43,598 nt of DNA from a virus. The position numbers and the translations under genes were made by a program. The stretch is from the IMG/VR virus record IMGVR_UViG_3300042516_001040, positions 1 to 43,598 of that record; one strand, written 5' to 3'. Positions 1 through 5,480 of the stretch are shown here, piece by piece (the stretch's first letter is position 1; each line of letters starts with the position of its first letter). The notes below the pieces were generated by a model, which was not told the DNA's origin, made no database searches, and saw only the letters and a list, made by a program, of their open reading frames with translations.

Positions 1-242
1 CTCACGCCTATCCTGTGCTTCAACAGGTGGATATGCGTAGCTTGGTCAACCGTAACCAAGAAGTGCAGCGCACTCTTCTCAAATGGTGTGTGATGTCCCT
101 CAGATGCCAACATAGTTAACAGCTTGTCAATCCTTCCTAGCTTATCCTCTGTCAAGTCTCTACTCGTACTCGTCCACGCGGACTGGGCATGCACAATGTC
201 ATCCCCATACCACCCTACTAACTCTACCTTGTTCTTACTCAT
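1..242 (-). CDS. thyX: Flavin-dependent thymidylate synthase ThyX, N-terminal part (runs off the window)
   Basis: ThyX makes dTMP from dUMP with FAD/NADPH and methylene-tetrahydrofolate, serving phage DNA synthesis in the cytoplasm. About 80 residues are visible. They start at the ATG complementary to 240-242 and are cut by the window edge. Family features are the opening VELVGWYGDD, a helix with HTPFEKSALHF that matches the ThyX H-x-PFEH segment, and LLKHRIGV, the start of the RHR-x7-S signature with Lys in place of the first Arg. The catalytic Ser and the rest of the flavin site lie outside. The start overlaps the end of the upstream 81-aa gene by 8 bp, so the two are probably co-transcribed leftward. 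Phage ThyX enzymes commonly replace host thymidylate synthesis. Recognition is from motifs only. Confidence 0.87.
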   Translation of the reverse strand, partial: MSKNKVELVGWYGDDIVHAQSAWTSTSRDLTEDKLGRIDKLLTMLASEGHHTPFEKSALHFLVTVDQATHIHLLKHRIGV

Positions 243-480
243 ACTTCTTAATAAATTTATCAAAATCAGGATGTTCATCCTCCTTTCCTAGCTGAACAGC
301 AATGGCGTGCTTAACTCCACCATTAAAACATTCGCCCATTACAAACAACTCATGCTCCGCATATATCTCAGCAACAGCTTTAGCCTTGCGTAGTGCCTCA
401 CTGCCACATCTATCGTCTTCTTTGCTTATCTCTATGCATACCTCTAGGTAGTTAATAAACAGCTTCATCGGTGTTCTCAT
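235..480 (-). CDS. Hypothetical 81-aa protein upstream of thyX
   Basis: Small acidic cytoplasmic protein that I do not recognise. It has an amphipathic N-terminal helix (KLFINYLEVCIEISKE), an Ala-rich middle and a charged C-terminus, with no membrane segment. Its ATG overlaps the TGA of the glucosaminidase gene in an ATGA arrangement, and its own end overlaps the thyX start by 8 bp. The three genes therefore form a translationally coupled leftward operon. An internal Met at residue 5 is an alternative start. The middle (KAVAEIYAEHELFVMGECFNG) is not a motif I can assign. Coding status rests on the tight packing. Confidence 0.7.
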   Translation of the reverse strand: MRTPMKLFINYLEVCIEISKEDDRCGSEALRKAKAVAEIYAEHELFVMGECFNGGVKHAIAVQLGKEDEHPDFDKFIKKYE

Positions 481-1022
481 AGCCCTCTAAGTATTTCATC
501 CGTTAAACTCCTCAACTTCGTGCTGTAGTTATGGCCCTCACAATAGCTGTCATCCAATGCGTCGAAGTACTGAGACCTAGTCTTAGCCTTACGCATGTAT
601 GCAGCCTGATACAGCGCATAGTCCTGCACACTCTCCATCCAATTATCGTACTCAGCAAAGCCGTTGTACTCACCCTTCGCTGTAGTTGGTCTACTGCGTG
701 CTACACGCATACCGAACAGGTTGTTCGCCTTCTTGTATAAGTTGCTACAGAACCCACTCTCCAACAACGCTTGCCTGTACGCGATGTCAGGGTGCTTGAT
801 GCCACACGCAACGATGTACTTGTAGATGTTCTCCCTCGTAGGTTTAATGGGAGCTGTCGTAATCGTGTCGTGTACTACCACCTTAACTACCCTTGGCTTA
901 GACTTAACGACCTTCTGTCTGTTCATCACGAAGTAACCAATCAACACAGCTACTGCACCGTAGTATACCTCGTTAGGTACACGTATGTATCTTCTTCTCT
1001 TCTTATTGAAATAAAACAACAT
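477..1022 (-). CDS. Membrane-anchored glucosaminidase-family peptidoglycan hydrolase
   Basis: Predicted lysozyme-like enzyme cleaving the glycan backbone of peptidoglycan. Residues 1-18 are basic, 19-33 form a membrane segment (YYGAVAVLIGYFVM), 34-60 are a linker, and about 66-181 form the glucosaminidase domain. QALLESGF carries the likely catalytic Glu88. NNLFGMR, the GFAEYDNW region and a C-terminal YSTKLRSLTDEI helix match the Bacteroidota form of the family, in which the sequence after NNLFGM is followed by a G-FA-YDNW strand. At 181 aa it is the single catalytic domain plus anchor. The N-in signal anchor would place the enzyme in the periplasm. It lies in the leftward operon with thyX, far from the amidase at 15383-16078, so it may serve regulated lysis or virion entry. 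Its start is just downstream of the terminator at 1044-1074. Confidence 0.85.
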   Translation of the reverse strand: MLFYFNKKRRRYIRVPNEVYYGAVAVLIGYFVMNRQKVVKSKPRVVKVVVHDTITTAPIKPTRENIYKYIVACGIKHPDIAYRQALLESGFCSNLYKKANNLFGMRVARSRPTTAKGEYNGFAEYDNWMESVQDYALYQAAYMRKAKTRSQYFDALDDSYCEGHNYSTKLRSLTDEILRGL

Positions 1023-1043
1023 ATAAATTAAATTAAGTTCGAC

Positions 1044-1074
1044 AAAAAAATCGGGAGGAAATCACGCCTCCCGA
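1044..1074 (-). terminator. Rho-independent terminator downstream of the DnaA-motif gene
   Basis: On the minus strand, the 8-bp stem TCGGGAGG/CCTCCCGA (plus-strand 1051-1058 with 1067-1074) is followed by seven T residues (complement of 1044-1050). It ends leftward transcripts from the 1189-1689 gene, 22 nt before the start codon of the glucosaminidase gene, which must therefore use read-through or a promoter I cannot place. Confidence 0.82.
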
Positions 1075-1159
1075 CTCTATTAACCAAAAAAACACCATGC
1101 GAGCGTTTCGTAGTACGAATAGGATACCATCCCATTCGCACTGCTGATGTTCCCATCAG
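1075..1159 (-). ncRNA. Structured 3' RNA: two hairpins before the terminator
   Basis: Read on the minus strand after the stop of the DnaA-motif gene, CTGATG-GGAA-CATCAG (1159-1144) is a 6-bp stem closed by a GNRA-type loop. It is followed by a stem of about 16 bp (1144-1129 with 1125-1110; loop GGT) and then the terminator. The two non-Watson-Crick pairs G-T in the long stem are wobble pairs only in the minus-strand RNA, with one further C-A mismatch. This supports leftward transcription of the structure. It could be a stabilising 3' UTR or a released small RNA. A role is not assigned. Confidence 0.45.
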
Positions 1160-1188
1160 AAGGGATACCTAAGTGTCAGTAGAATATG

Positions 1189-1689
1189 CTAAGTTAACGC
1201 ATCTTTATCTAAAACGTTACAACTTTTCTTCACTTTCTTTTCTACGTCATTTAGAACACTTACCCAAAACTCGTTGTGCGTACCCTGTTGCGTGCCTACT
1301 ATCATCTCAACAACACTCGCACTTATCTCCCATGCCACCTCATCGAATGGATCTTGTTGAGTCCGGACAAGTATGTCGTAGATGTTCTTAAAAATCCCAG
1401 CGGTGACCCTTTGAACGTCATTACTTGCACCTGTGCCAATGATATCCTTACGGATGTCCTTAACGATGTTAAGGTAGTACTTGTCGTTCGCCTGTTCGAA
1501 CATACGTGCCTCGCGTATGCCCTTCAGTACTGTTGCATGGTCGCGGTTGAATAGTTCCCCAATCTTTGCCAAGGTCATCATTGGATACAACAAGTTGTAC
1601 ATGAAGAACCTCTGATATGCCTTCTCTCGAAGCCTTGATGGGGTGTCGAGGTCGTACTTTTTTACTAAAGACTTGATATTGTCTAACAT
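1189..1689 (-). CDS. Putative replication/regulatory protein with a DnaA domain IV-like motif
   Basis: A 166-aa protein whose residues about 25-62 read like the DNA-binding helix-turn-helix of DnaA: an RFFMYNLLY helix, T39-x-x-x-IG-x-x-F47, and then RDHATVLKGIR (49-59), matching the DnaA signature DHTTVLHACRK. The AAA+ ATPase domains of DnaA are absent. The remaining 100 residues (several helices, Lys-rich end KKVKKSC) are unassigned. It could recognise DnaA-box-like sites in the phage origin, or act as a transcription regulator. The upstream spacer (1690-1985) is block A, with a partner block at 6476-6673. Its coding sequence contains one copy of a 14-bp repeat found three times locally (1404-1417). 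Domain call is from motif reading only. Confidence 0.7.
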   Translation of the reverse strand: MLDNIKSLVKKYDLDTPSRLREKAYQRFFMYNLLYPMMTLAKIGELFNRDHATVLKGIREARMFEQANDKYYLNIVKDIRKDIIGTGASNDVQRVTAGIFKNIYDILVRTQQDPFDEVAWEISASVVEMIVGTQQGTHNEFWVSVLNDVEKKVKKSCNVLDKDALT

Positions 1690-1985
1690 ACTGATAATGA
1701 GTTTAATGCTACGCTGTGCTAAAGCTATGTCGCAAGTAACACAACGTAACTGATTGATAATGAATTGATTATTTTTTTTAGTGCTGAGATGACGCCATCA
1801 CCCCAAAAATTTTTATTTTATTTTCTCTCTTATATATAACTTAATTTTTTTTTTTTTTAAATATAGTAACATAGTAACACTAAAATAAAGGAAACGTAGT
1901 GGTAGTAAGGGATAAAGCCTTACTCAACTAAGCATTTAGTCAACACTAGACCCCGAATCTTGACATTTTTTGCCGTCTTCCGTCA
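1690..1985. promoter_or_regulatory. AT-rich intergenic block A, upstream of the DnaA-motif gene
   Basis: A 296-bp gene-free stretch. It contains in order TGACG (1790-1794), CTCTTATATATAA (1827-1839), a run of about 15 T, the element AGTAACATAGTAACACTAAA (1865-1884), CTTACTCAACTAAGC extending to 1939, and CGTCA (1981-1985). The same ordered elements occur in reverse orientation at 6476-6673, with closely matching spacing. It probably holds promoters for the 1189-1689 gene, or origin/operator elements. No TAnnTTTG box is seen on the relevant strand. Confidence 0.6.
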
Positions 1986-2192
1986 CTAATTTAGGCAGAT
2001 GTCCTCGATAATTATGTTGGACAATCCCTTCTCTGGGCCGTAGTGATTGATCTTGAACAGAGGTATTCCGGTATCGCTCATGCCGATAATCAACTCCACA
2101 ATTCGCGAGTTGTCATTGTCTCCTTCCAAACCTTTGAACACCCACTCTTCCGCCAATCCAAATGGGACTACTGATGCAACGAACTTTTCCAT
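1986..2192 (-). CDS. Hypothetical 68-aa protein, last gene of the leftward cluster
   Basis: Small acidic protein (EEWVFKGLEGDNDNSRIVELIIGM; no membrane helix) that I do not recognise. It is the most distal gene of the leftward small-gene cluster, 18 bp after the 2211-2528 gene, and ends at the edge of block A. The mixed hydrophobic/acidic strand pattern suggests a small globular beta protein. Coding status is supported by same-strand packing with its neighbours and an uninterrupted frame filling the space between them. Confidence 0.6.
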   Translation of the reverse strand: MEKFVASVVPFGLAEEWVFKGLEGDNDNSRIVELIIGMSDTGIPLFKINHYGPEKGLSNIIIEDICLN

Positions 2193-2210
2193 AGCTTGAA
2201 GTTACGAATT

Positions 2211-2528
2211 TCAGGAGATTCTCTGGAGACTTCCCTTGTTGATAATATACTCGCGCTCGCTCCCCTCGAACAAGCACACACACTTCCATCCATCCGTACG
2301 GACAACCTCAACCACCTTGCCGTTACTCTTCAGACCAGGATTAACTACCTTCCGTAAATCCTTGACCCTTTGAACGATGGTTGATAGGTCTACCTTTCCG
2401 TCTACTATCGTACAGGTATACCCTAACTTGAACAAGTTATCGCGTGCGTCCTGTGTATCGCTTGCCTCAGTCAGTACGTCCTGTACCAACTGAGGTAATT
2501 CTTCAAACATTGTCTTCATAACATCCAC
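2211..2528 (-). CDS. Hypothetical 105-aa protein
   Basis: Unrecognised cytoplasmic protein. The N-terminal half is helical (FEELPQLVQDVLTEASDTQDARDNLFKLGY) and resembles the helical repeat of the 62-aa protein at 3454-3642, which also has ELIPVEVQKVL and a final hydrophobic GFTF/GYTC strand. The C-terminal half is beta-rich (GKVVEVVRTDGWKCVCLFEG). The coding sequence carries a copy of the 14-bp repeat TGACCCTTTGAACG (plus-strand 2363-2376) encoding VQRV. Another copy lies just upstream of its start (2551-2564) inside an inverted repeat, where it could act on this gene. Confidence 0.68.
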   Translation of the reverse strand: MDVMKTMFEELPQLVQDVLTEASDTQDARDNLFKLGYTCTIVDGKVDLSTIVQRVKDLRKVVNPGLKSNGKVVEVVRTDGWKCVCLFEGSEREYIINKGSLQRIS

Positions 2529-2549
2529 CCGTATTGATTAATAAAAACC

Positions 2550-2572
2550 GTGACCCTTTGAACGTAGGTCAC
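2550..2572. repeat. Inverted repeat GTGACC/GGTCAC containing the third 14-bp repeat copy
   Basis: GTGACC (2550-2555) and GGTCAC (2567-2572) form a perfect 6-bp inverted repeat around CTTTGAACGTA. The 14-mer TGACCCTTTGAACG here (2551-2564) recurs identically at 1404-1417 and 2363-2376. It lies 22 nt upstream of the 2211-2528 start codon, in the position of an operator or leader hairpin. Confidence 0.5.
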
Positions 2573-2589
2573 AACGTACAAAACTGCGC

Positions 2590-2721
2590 TCATCTTCTTA
2601 AAACTTTAACGATTAATACTACAACGATTAGCATAGCTAAACGTGTTTCTTCTACGATTCCAAGGTACAATCCGAACGGAATGTACAAGGAAAAAACTAC
2701 TAATGAAATTCGTGTCAACAT
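2590..2721 (-). CDS. Small membrane protein, 43 aa
   Basis: A frame shorter than 60 codons, read from the ATG complementary to 2719-2721. It has two hydrophobic stretches (ISLVVFSLYIPFGLYLGIV and MLIVVVLIVKVL) separated by the polar EETRLA and ends in Lys/Arg, as expected for a two-pass inner-membrane protein. It starts 4 nt after the end of the 67-aa gene at 2725-2928, so it fits the operon. Function unknown. Small hydrophobic early phage proteins can act in host takeover or superinfection exclusion, but nothing here shows that. Confidence 0.55.
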   Translation of the reverse strand: MLTRISLVVFSLYIPFGLYLGIVEETRLAMLIVVVLIVKVLRR

Positions 2722-2724
2722 GAT

Positions 2725-2928
2725 TTACTTTTTTCTTTGGTTATCAATCGCATCCCAAACCGCATCCATTACACTTGTTTCGTGTAATGCATCACGCAAA
2801 ATTCGTTCTGCCTCTTCCTTTGTTACTTCGCCATTCATCACTGAATAAACATCGTGAACGTGCCACAATACATCAACACAAAAACCTGCGTCCTTTAGCA
2901 CTTGCTTTGCTTCTCTTACTTTGTCCAT
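2725..2928 (-). CDS. Hypothetical 67-aa helical protein
   Basis: Unrecognised small helical protein. It has a predicted helix KVREAKQVLKDAG, a strand FCVDVLWHVHDV, then EVTKEEAERILRDALH, with a C-terminal DAIDNQRKK. The E-x-A-x-x-I-L-x-x-A pattern is typical of small phage or host regulator-like proteins such as those annotated only as hypothetical in Bacteroidota. It sits in the leftward cluster with a 3-bp gap to the 66-aa membrane gene upstream, so it is probably co-transcribed and translated by termination-reinitiation. Confidence 0.65.
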   Translation of the reverse strand: MDKVREAKQVLKDAGFCVDVLWHVHDVYSVMNGEVTKEEAERILRDALHETSVMDAVWDAIDNQRKK

Positions 2929-2931
2929 ACC

Positions 2932-3132
2932 TTACAAATTATCTACGTTAATTAATGAATCCAAATCAGTATACCTTCCTTCGTATACGCGACCTTCTAA
3001 AGACTCTATCTTTATACTATCTTGCGTTACTTCTAGAAGATACTCAGCTTTGATTTTAGACTTTCGTTTGCACATCAATAGTGCTGTTGTTGTTGCTGAG
3101 TATATCAGCAAAATTACGATTACTCTTTTCAT
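2932..3132 (-). CDS. Small N-terminally anchored protein, 66 aa
   Basis: Residues 4-19 (VIVILLIYSATTTALL) form one membrane helix or an uncleaved signal anchor. They are followed by basic CKRKSKIK and an acidic soluble tail of about 40 residues (ESLEGRVYEGRYTDLDSLIN). The Cys right after the hydrophobic stretch (ALLMC) is weakly lipobox-like, so a lipoprotein is an alternative. Function unknown. It sits between 2928 and 3140 with gaps of 3 and 7 bp, tightly packed in the leftward operon. Confidence 0.62.
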   Translation of the reverse strand: MKRVIVILLIYSATTTALLMCKRKSKIKAEYLLEVTQDSIKIESLEGRVYEGRYTDLDSLINVDNL

Positions 3133-3139
3133 GTCTTAG

Positions 3140-3430
3140 TTATTTAATTTCTACTCCGTATGTAACCTCACTATCAAGGAAATCTAATTCGTCTTCTATC
3201 AAAGCCTCAGAGCCATCGTTGTAAAGTTTAAATACTTCCTTCCCAGACTTGAATAATTCAATTGCTTTTTCTTTGCTTATAACATCCCATGCAAAGTTAT
3301 CTTCTTCGTAAACAGCAAACCCTGTTTCCTTTCCATACCAAGACAATACCTCGTTCATTGCTTCGCTTTCATTCTTCGCAAATACTTCTCCTGTCTCTGT
3401 TCCGTTTCTCATAATTACAAATCGTTTCAT
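3140..3430 (-). CDS. Hypothetical 96-aa acidic protein
   Basis: Acidic soluble protein with an N-terminal beta strand KRFVIMRNG, a helix NESEAMNEVLSWYG, a strand GFAVYEED, a helix ISKEKAIELFKSG, and an acidic tail EALIEDELDFLDSE. The alternating strand-helix layout resembles a small alpha/beta sandwich. The high acidity (DNA-mimic or anti-host function) is only a possibility. The upstream spacer (3431-3453) is A/T-rich without a Shine-Dalgarno site. It is probably co-transcribed with the 3454-3642 gene. Confidence 0.66.
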   Translation of the reverse strand: MKRFVIMRNGTETGEVFAKNESEAMNEVLSWYGKETGFAVYEEDNFAWDVISKEKAIELFKSGKEVFKLYNDGSEALIEDELDFLDSEVTYGVEIK

Positions 3431-3453
3431 AACTTTTATATTTTAAATTAAAC

Positions 3454-3642
3454 TTACTTAACTACCGGACGCAAATCATATGGGTCTGCATCCAGTCCAA
3501 AATCAAACGTGAATCCTAGCTGCTGTAGTTCGCGCTCGATTCGTTCTAATTCTCTGTAAGCGTTTCCGCTTTCATCGTTGAATGTGTTTAATACCTTTTG
3601 TACTTCAACAGGTATTAACTCAGGTGTTTCAAATAAATCCAT
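3454..3642 (-). CDS. Conserved small phage protein (LFETPELIPVEVQ type), 62 aa
   Basis: I recognise the pattern LFETPELIPVEVQKVLNTF, then an acidic stretch, RELERIERELQQLGFTFDFGLDADPYDLRPV. Similar short proteins (L-F-x-x-PELIP-x-EVQ, then a helix and GY/FTFDYGLDG-PY-LR) occur widely in phages and prophages of Bacteroidota and other bacteria, without assigned function. The length of about 60-65 aa is typical. It probably folds as a helical hairpin plus a short strand. Its start is preceded by A/T-rich DNA without a Shine-Dalgarno site. Confidence 0.78.
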   Translation of the reverse strand: MDLFETPELIPVEVQKVLNTFNDESGNAYRELERIERELQQLGFTFDFGLDADPYDLRPVVK

Positions 3643-3701
3643 GTCTATTAATTTAACTATGCGTTACAGATGCGCATCCCCTGTATTAATTCGTTAACTA
3701 A

Positions 3702-4409
3702 TTAGTGTAATAAAATGTATACTGATTTGTTACCTTTACCTTCAACACCACTACACAAACCACATTTGCTACAGCTACTCTTATAACCTGCTTCTTTGCT
3801 TGCTGGACAATTTACCGCTCCTTCGATTGGCTTATCTGTAGCAATGAAAGAACGAAAGCCTTTGTCCCTTGCGATTTTTTCCTCCTCAGCTGTATGGGTG
3901 CTTGCCATAAAGACATCACCTAGCACAGGCTTTTTTGCCCATTGGTGAGTATATCCTGTATGGTTAACAGCTACAGCGATTACATCCTTTATCAGTTGCA
4001 ATGGATGTAAACTTGGCTCACCATATGTCCCAAATCGAACGTATGTGTTTTTGCTAAGGTTTACGATCTTGTTGTGGATGTCTCTGCTGAATGCAGGTAT
4101 ACTTTCGAAGTTACCGAAATCAGATGCAATACTTTTGAGCATAGAAATAAACCCAACATACTGATTAAATTTGTGTGTGTAACATTTGCCGAATTCGTTG
4201 AATGGACAATCCAAACAATTGCTGTCGGCATTGCTGAAGAAATGTTTCATTCCTTTATTCTTTCCTTCGGCAATCAATTCGAATTGCTTTCTACTAAAGC
4301 TGTAGCTTTGAACGATTTTTCGTTTCTTATCAGCTTCGATTTTGTCGTTACTAGTGTTCCCTAATCTGAACACATGCACTACGTCTAATTTTCTAAATAC
4401 TACTCGCAT
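3702..4409 (-). CDS. Cysteine-cluster phage protein (putative metal/Fe-S binding)
   Basis: 235 aa with two Cys clusters. The first is C65-x2-CPF68-x7-CY76 near the N-terminus. The second is CPAS (C201) and C213-x2-C216-x2-C219 near the C-terminus. Phage and plasmid proteins of this shape (CPF/CY, then CPAS-x-C-x2-C-x2-C, with a middle VRFGTYGEPS and HTGYTHQW) are familiar to me as a conserved family, sometimes listed as gp88-like or DUF7227. I am not certain of the number, and no enzymatic activity is known to me. The spacing suggests binding of zinc or an iron-sulfur cluster. It is the largest gene in the leftward cluster. It is preceded by the TAACC leader element at 4426-4430. It could be an accessory to nucleotide or RNA modification; that is inference. 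Confidence 0.72.
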   Translation of the reverse strand: MRVVFRKLDVVHVFRLGNTSNDKIEADKKRKIVQSYSFSRKQFELIAEGKNKGMKHFFSNADSNCLDCPFNEFGKCYTHKFNQYVGFISMLKSIASDFGNFESIPAFSRDIHNKIVNLSKNTYVRFGTYGEPSLHPLQLIKDVIAVAVNHTGYTHQWAKKPVLGDVFMASTHTAEEEKIARDKGFRSFIATDKPIEGAVNCPASKEAGYKSSCSKCGLCSGVEGKGNKSVYILLH

Positions 4410-4451
4410 AACATTTGATTTTTTTGGTTAATAGCAAACCTACTTTGTAGG
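4407..4451 (-). promoter_or_regulatory. Leader element: hairpin, TAACC + A-tract upstream of the cysteine-cluster gene
   Basis: On the minus strand, the hairpin CCTAC-aaa-GTAGG (4451-4439) is followed by TAACCAAAAAAA (from 4430) and the ATG at 4409. TAACC to the end of the ATG is 24 nt, matching four other genes in this cluster. No SD is present. A translation-enhancing or RNA-processing leader is inferred. Confidence 0.55.
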
Positions 4452-4492
4452 CTGAACATCCGCTCATTTAATTGCTTTCGCTGAGTTACAGC

Positions 4493-4507
4493 TCGTCAGT
4501 TAACCTT
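4493..4507. repeat. 15-bp direct repeat TCGTCAGTTAACCTT, copy 1
   Basis: Identical to 4993-5007. Both copies sit at the 3' end of a leftward gene (stops at 4496 and 5007) and include TGACG on the minus strand. Together with the hairpin and TAACC elements they outline a duplicated intergenic cassette. Confidence 0.7.
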
Positions 4508-4672
4508 CGTTAAATAATACTTCGCTTGTTCTATATCTGTGCATTTCAACAGGTATTCGTAATCGATTTCAAGTCCCATTGCGCTGAGAAAATCATCAAC
4601 ATCGTTTAGCCTATCGTCTTGATTCTCGCCATTCTCAATGGCAAAAATTATTTCCTTTATTATTTCTTTCAT
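4496..4672 (-). CDS. Hypothetical 58-aa protein
   Basis: A real but short frame starting at the ATG complementary to 4670-4672. It has an N-terminal amphipathic helix (KEIIKEIIFAIENGEN), an acidic middle (QDDRLNDVDDFLSAMG), then EIDYEYLLKCTDIEQAKYYLTKVN. The ATG overlaps the TGA of the upstream 87-aa gene (4669-4932) in an ATGA arrangement, so translation is coupled. Not recognised. A stop-proximal 15-bp sequence (4493-4507) recurs at 4993-5007. Confidence 0.66.
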   Translation of the reverse strand: MKEIIKEIIFAIENGENQDDRLNDVDDFLSAMGLEIDYEYLLKCTDIEQAKYYLTKVN

Positions 4673-4932
4673 ATTACTAGTGTTAAGTTAAATCCATTAC
4701 ATAATGTGTTTTTAAGTACTACACCTTCAAACACATTGTCAATATGTATCTCCCATCCTTGTGGAAATGGAACAATTTTCATCGTTTCAATGTCAGCTGG
4801 ACTTTCACCCTCAATAGTGTAATACTTAACAAAGTAATCACCATCGTAAAATGCGCCATCGAATTTAAACTCTGAGCGAATGCCAATTACCAAATTGTTA
4901 TCCTCTTCGTAAATTAATGCTTCTGCTTTCAT
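4669..4932 (-). CDS. Hypothetical 87-aa beta-rich protein
   Basis: Acidic, mostly beta-strand protein (EALIYEEDNNLVIGIRSEF, YFVKYYTIEGESPAD, GWEIHIDNVFEGVVLKN). No membrane segment and no family recognised. The start is preceded by TAACCAAAAAAAA at the fixed distance seen in the cluster, and by a hairpin. Its end overlaps the 58-aa gene start by 4 bp. The two probably act in one complex or pathway given the coupling, but nothing indicates which. Confidence 0.68.
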   Translation of the reverse strand: MKAEALIYEEDNNLVIGIRSEFKFDGAFYDGDYFVKYYTIEGESPADIETMKIVPFPQGWEIHIDNVFEGVVLKNTLCNGFNLTLVI

Positions 4933-4976
4933 AACACTATTTTTTTTTGGTTAATACGGCATCTTGTGAATGCCGT
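4930..4976 (-). promoter_or_regulatory. Leader element: hairpin ACGGCAT/ATGCCGT plus TAACC + A-tract
   Basis: On the minus strand, the 7-bp stem formed by 4976-4970 and 4962-4956 (ACGGCAT/ATGCCGT, 7-nt loop) lies just upstream of TAACCAAAAAAAA (from 4953) and the ATG at 4932. The TAACC-to-ATG span is 24 nt. Same layout as at 4407-4451. Confidence 0.6.
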
Positions 4977-4992
4977 TTCATCTATTAAAGAA

Positions 4993-5007
4993 TCGTCAGT
5001 TAACCTT
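4993..5007. repeat. 15-bp direct repeat TCGTCAGTTAACCTT, copy 2
   Basis: Second copy of the repeat at 4493-4507, directly at the stop codon of the 35-aa gene and upstream of the hairpin/TAACC leader of the 4669-4932 gene. Confidence 0.7.
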
Positions 5008-5114
5008 TATTTCCAATCAGTTACTAATCGCTTAGTAGTTCTGATTAGTACATCGTTTTTAAAGAATCCAATTACCTCGAATCGTCCTTCTATTCTTAAA
5101 ATTTTTGCGCTCAT
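5007..5114 (-). CDS. Small hypothetical protein, 35 aa
   Basis: Frame from the ATG complementary to 5112-5114 to the stop at 5007: MSAKILRIEGRFEVIGFF, then KNDVLIRTTKRLVTDWK. It reads as a beta-hairpin-like basic peptide. Support comes from the TAACC leader element (from 5135) at exactly the 24-nt spacing used by its neighbours, and from its fit between the 5140-5310 gene and the duplicated cassette. Too short for a family call. Confidence 0.5.
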   Translation of the reverse strand: MSAKILRIEGRFEVIGFFKNDVLIRTTKRLVTDWK

Positions 5115-5139
5115 GTGATTTGTTTTTTTTGGTTATTAA

Positions 5140-5310
5140 TTACTTTACTTTATTGTAGAAACCTATTAATTGCGCCTCATTTGCATTCTGTAATATCCAA
5201 CGATTTGAGATATTACTCCAAATGTCATATGTGACATAGGTACAGTCATAAATCTCTACCTCGCAATTGTTATTTCTGAAGAATTCTAATATTTCGATTA
5301 ATTGTTCCAT
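5140..5310 (-). CDS. Hypothetical 56-aa protein
   Basis: Starts at the ATG complementary to 5308-5310. It has an N-terminal helix EQLIEILEFFRNNN, then strands CEVEIYDCTYVTYDIW, and a C-terminal helix ANEAQLIGFYNKVK. Two Cys residues lie 6 residues apart. No family recognised. The leader carries TAACCAAAA starting at 5330 (23 nt to the end of the ATG). Its stop is only 4 nt from the TAACC of the next gene. Confidence 0.58.
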   Translation of the reverse strand: MEQLIEILEFFRNNNCEVEIYDCTYVTYDIWSNISNRWILQNANEAQLIGFYNKVK

Positions 5311-5334
5311 TGTTTTAATTGTTTTGGTTACTTA

Positions 5335-5457
5335 CTATCCCATTGCTGTATAACCGCAAATGGGTGCACCACTTAGAAGTTTATACATTGCAAAAGCGAT
5401 TGCCATTGCTACGATTCCAATGAATACTACATTGATTGTTAAATTGATTGCTCTCAT
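5335..5457 (-). CDS. Small single-pass membrane protein, 40 aa
   Basis: Starts at the ATG complementary to 5455-5457. Residues 5-26 (NLTINVVFIGIVAMAIAFAMYK) form one membrane helix, followed by LLSGAPICGYTAMG. It is the first gene of the leftward cluster, after the large non-coding region, and has the TAACC leader element (from 5478) behind a hairpin at 5481-5526. Function unknown. Short single-pass proteins expressed first from an early cluster may target the host membrane. Confidence 0.55.
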   Translation of the reverse strand: MRAINLTINVVFIGIVAMAIAFAMYKLLSGAPICGYTAMG

Positions 5458-5480
5458 ATTACTTGTTTTATTTGGTTAGT

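Noticed and set aside
1081-1146. Tiny plus-strand ORF after TAACCAAAAAAA
   Set aside because: The TAACC-like string is only 19 nt from the ATG (not 24), the frame is 16 codons, and the DNA is better explained by the minus-strand hairpins.
531-1554. Plus-strand frames over the leftward genes
   Set aside because: They lie wholly opposite the recognisable glucosaminidase and DnaA-motif genes and have no promoter or family pattern.
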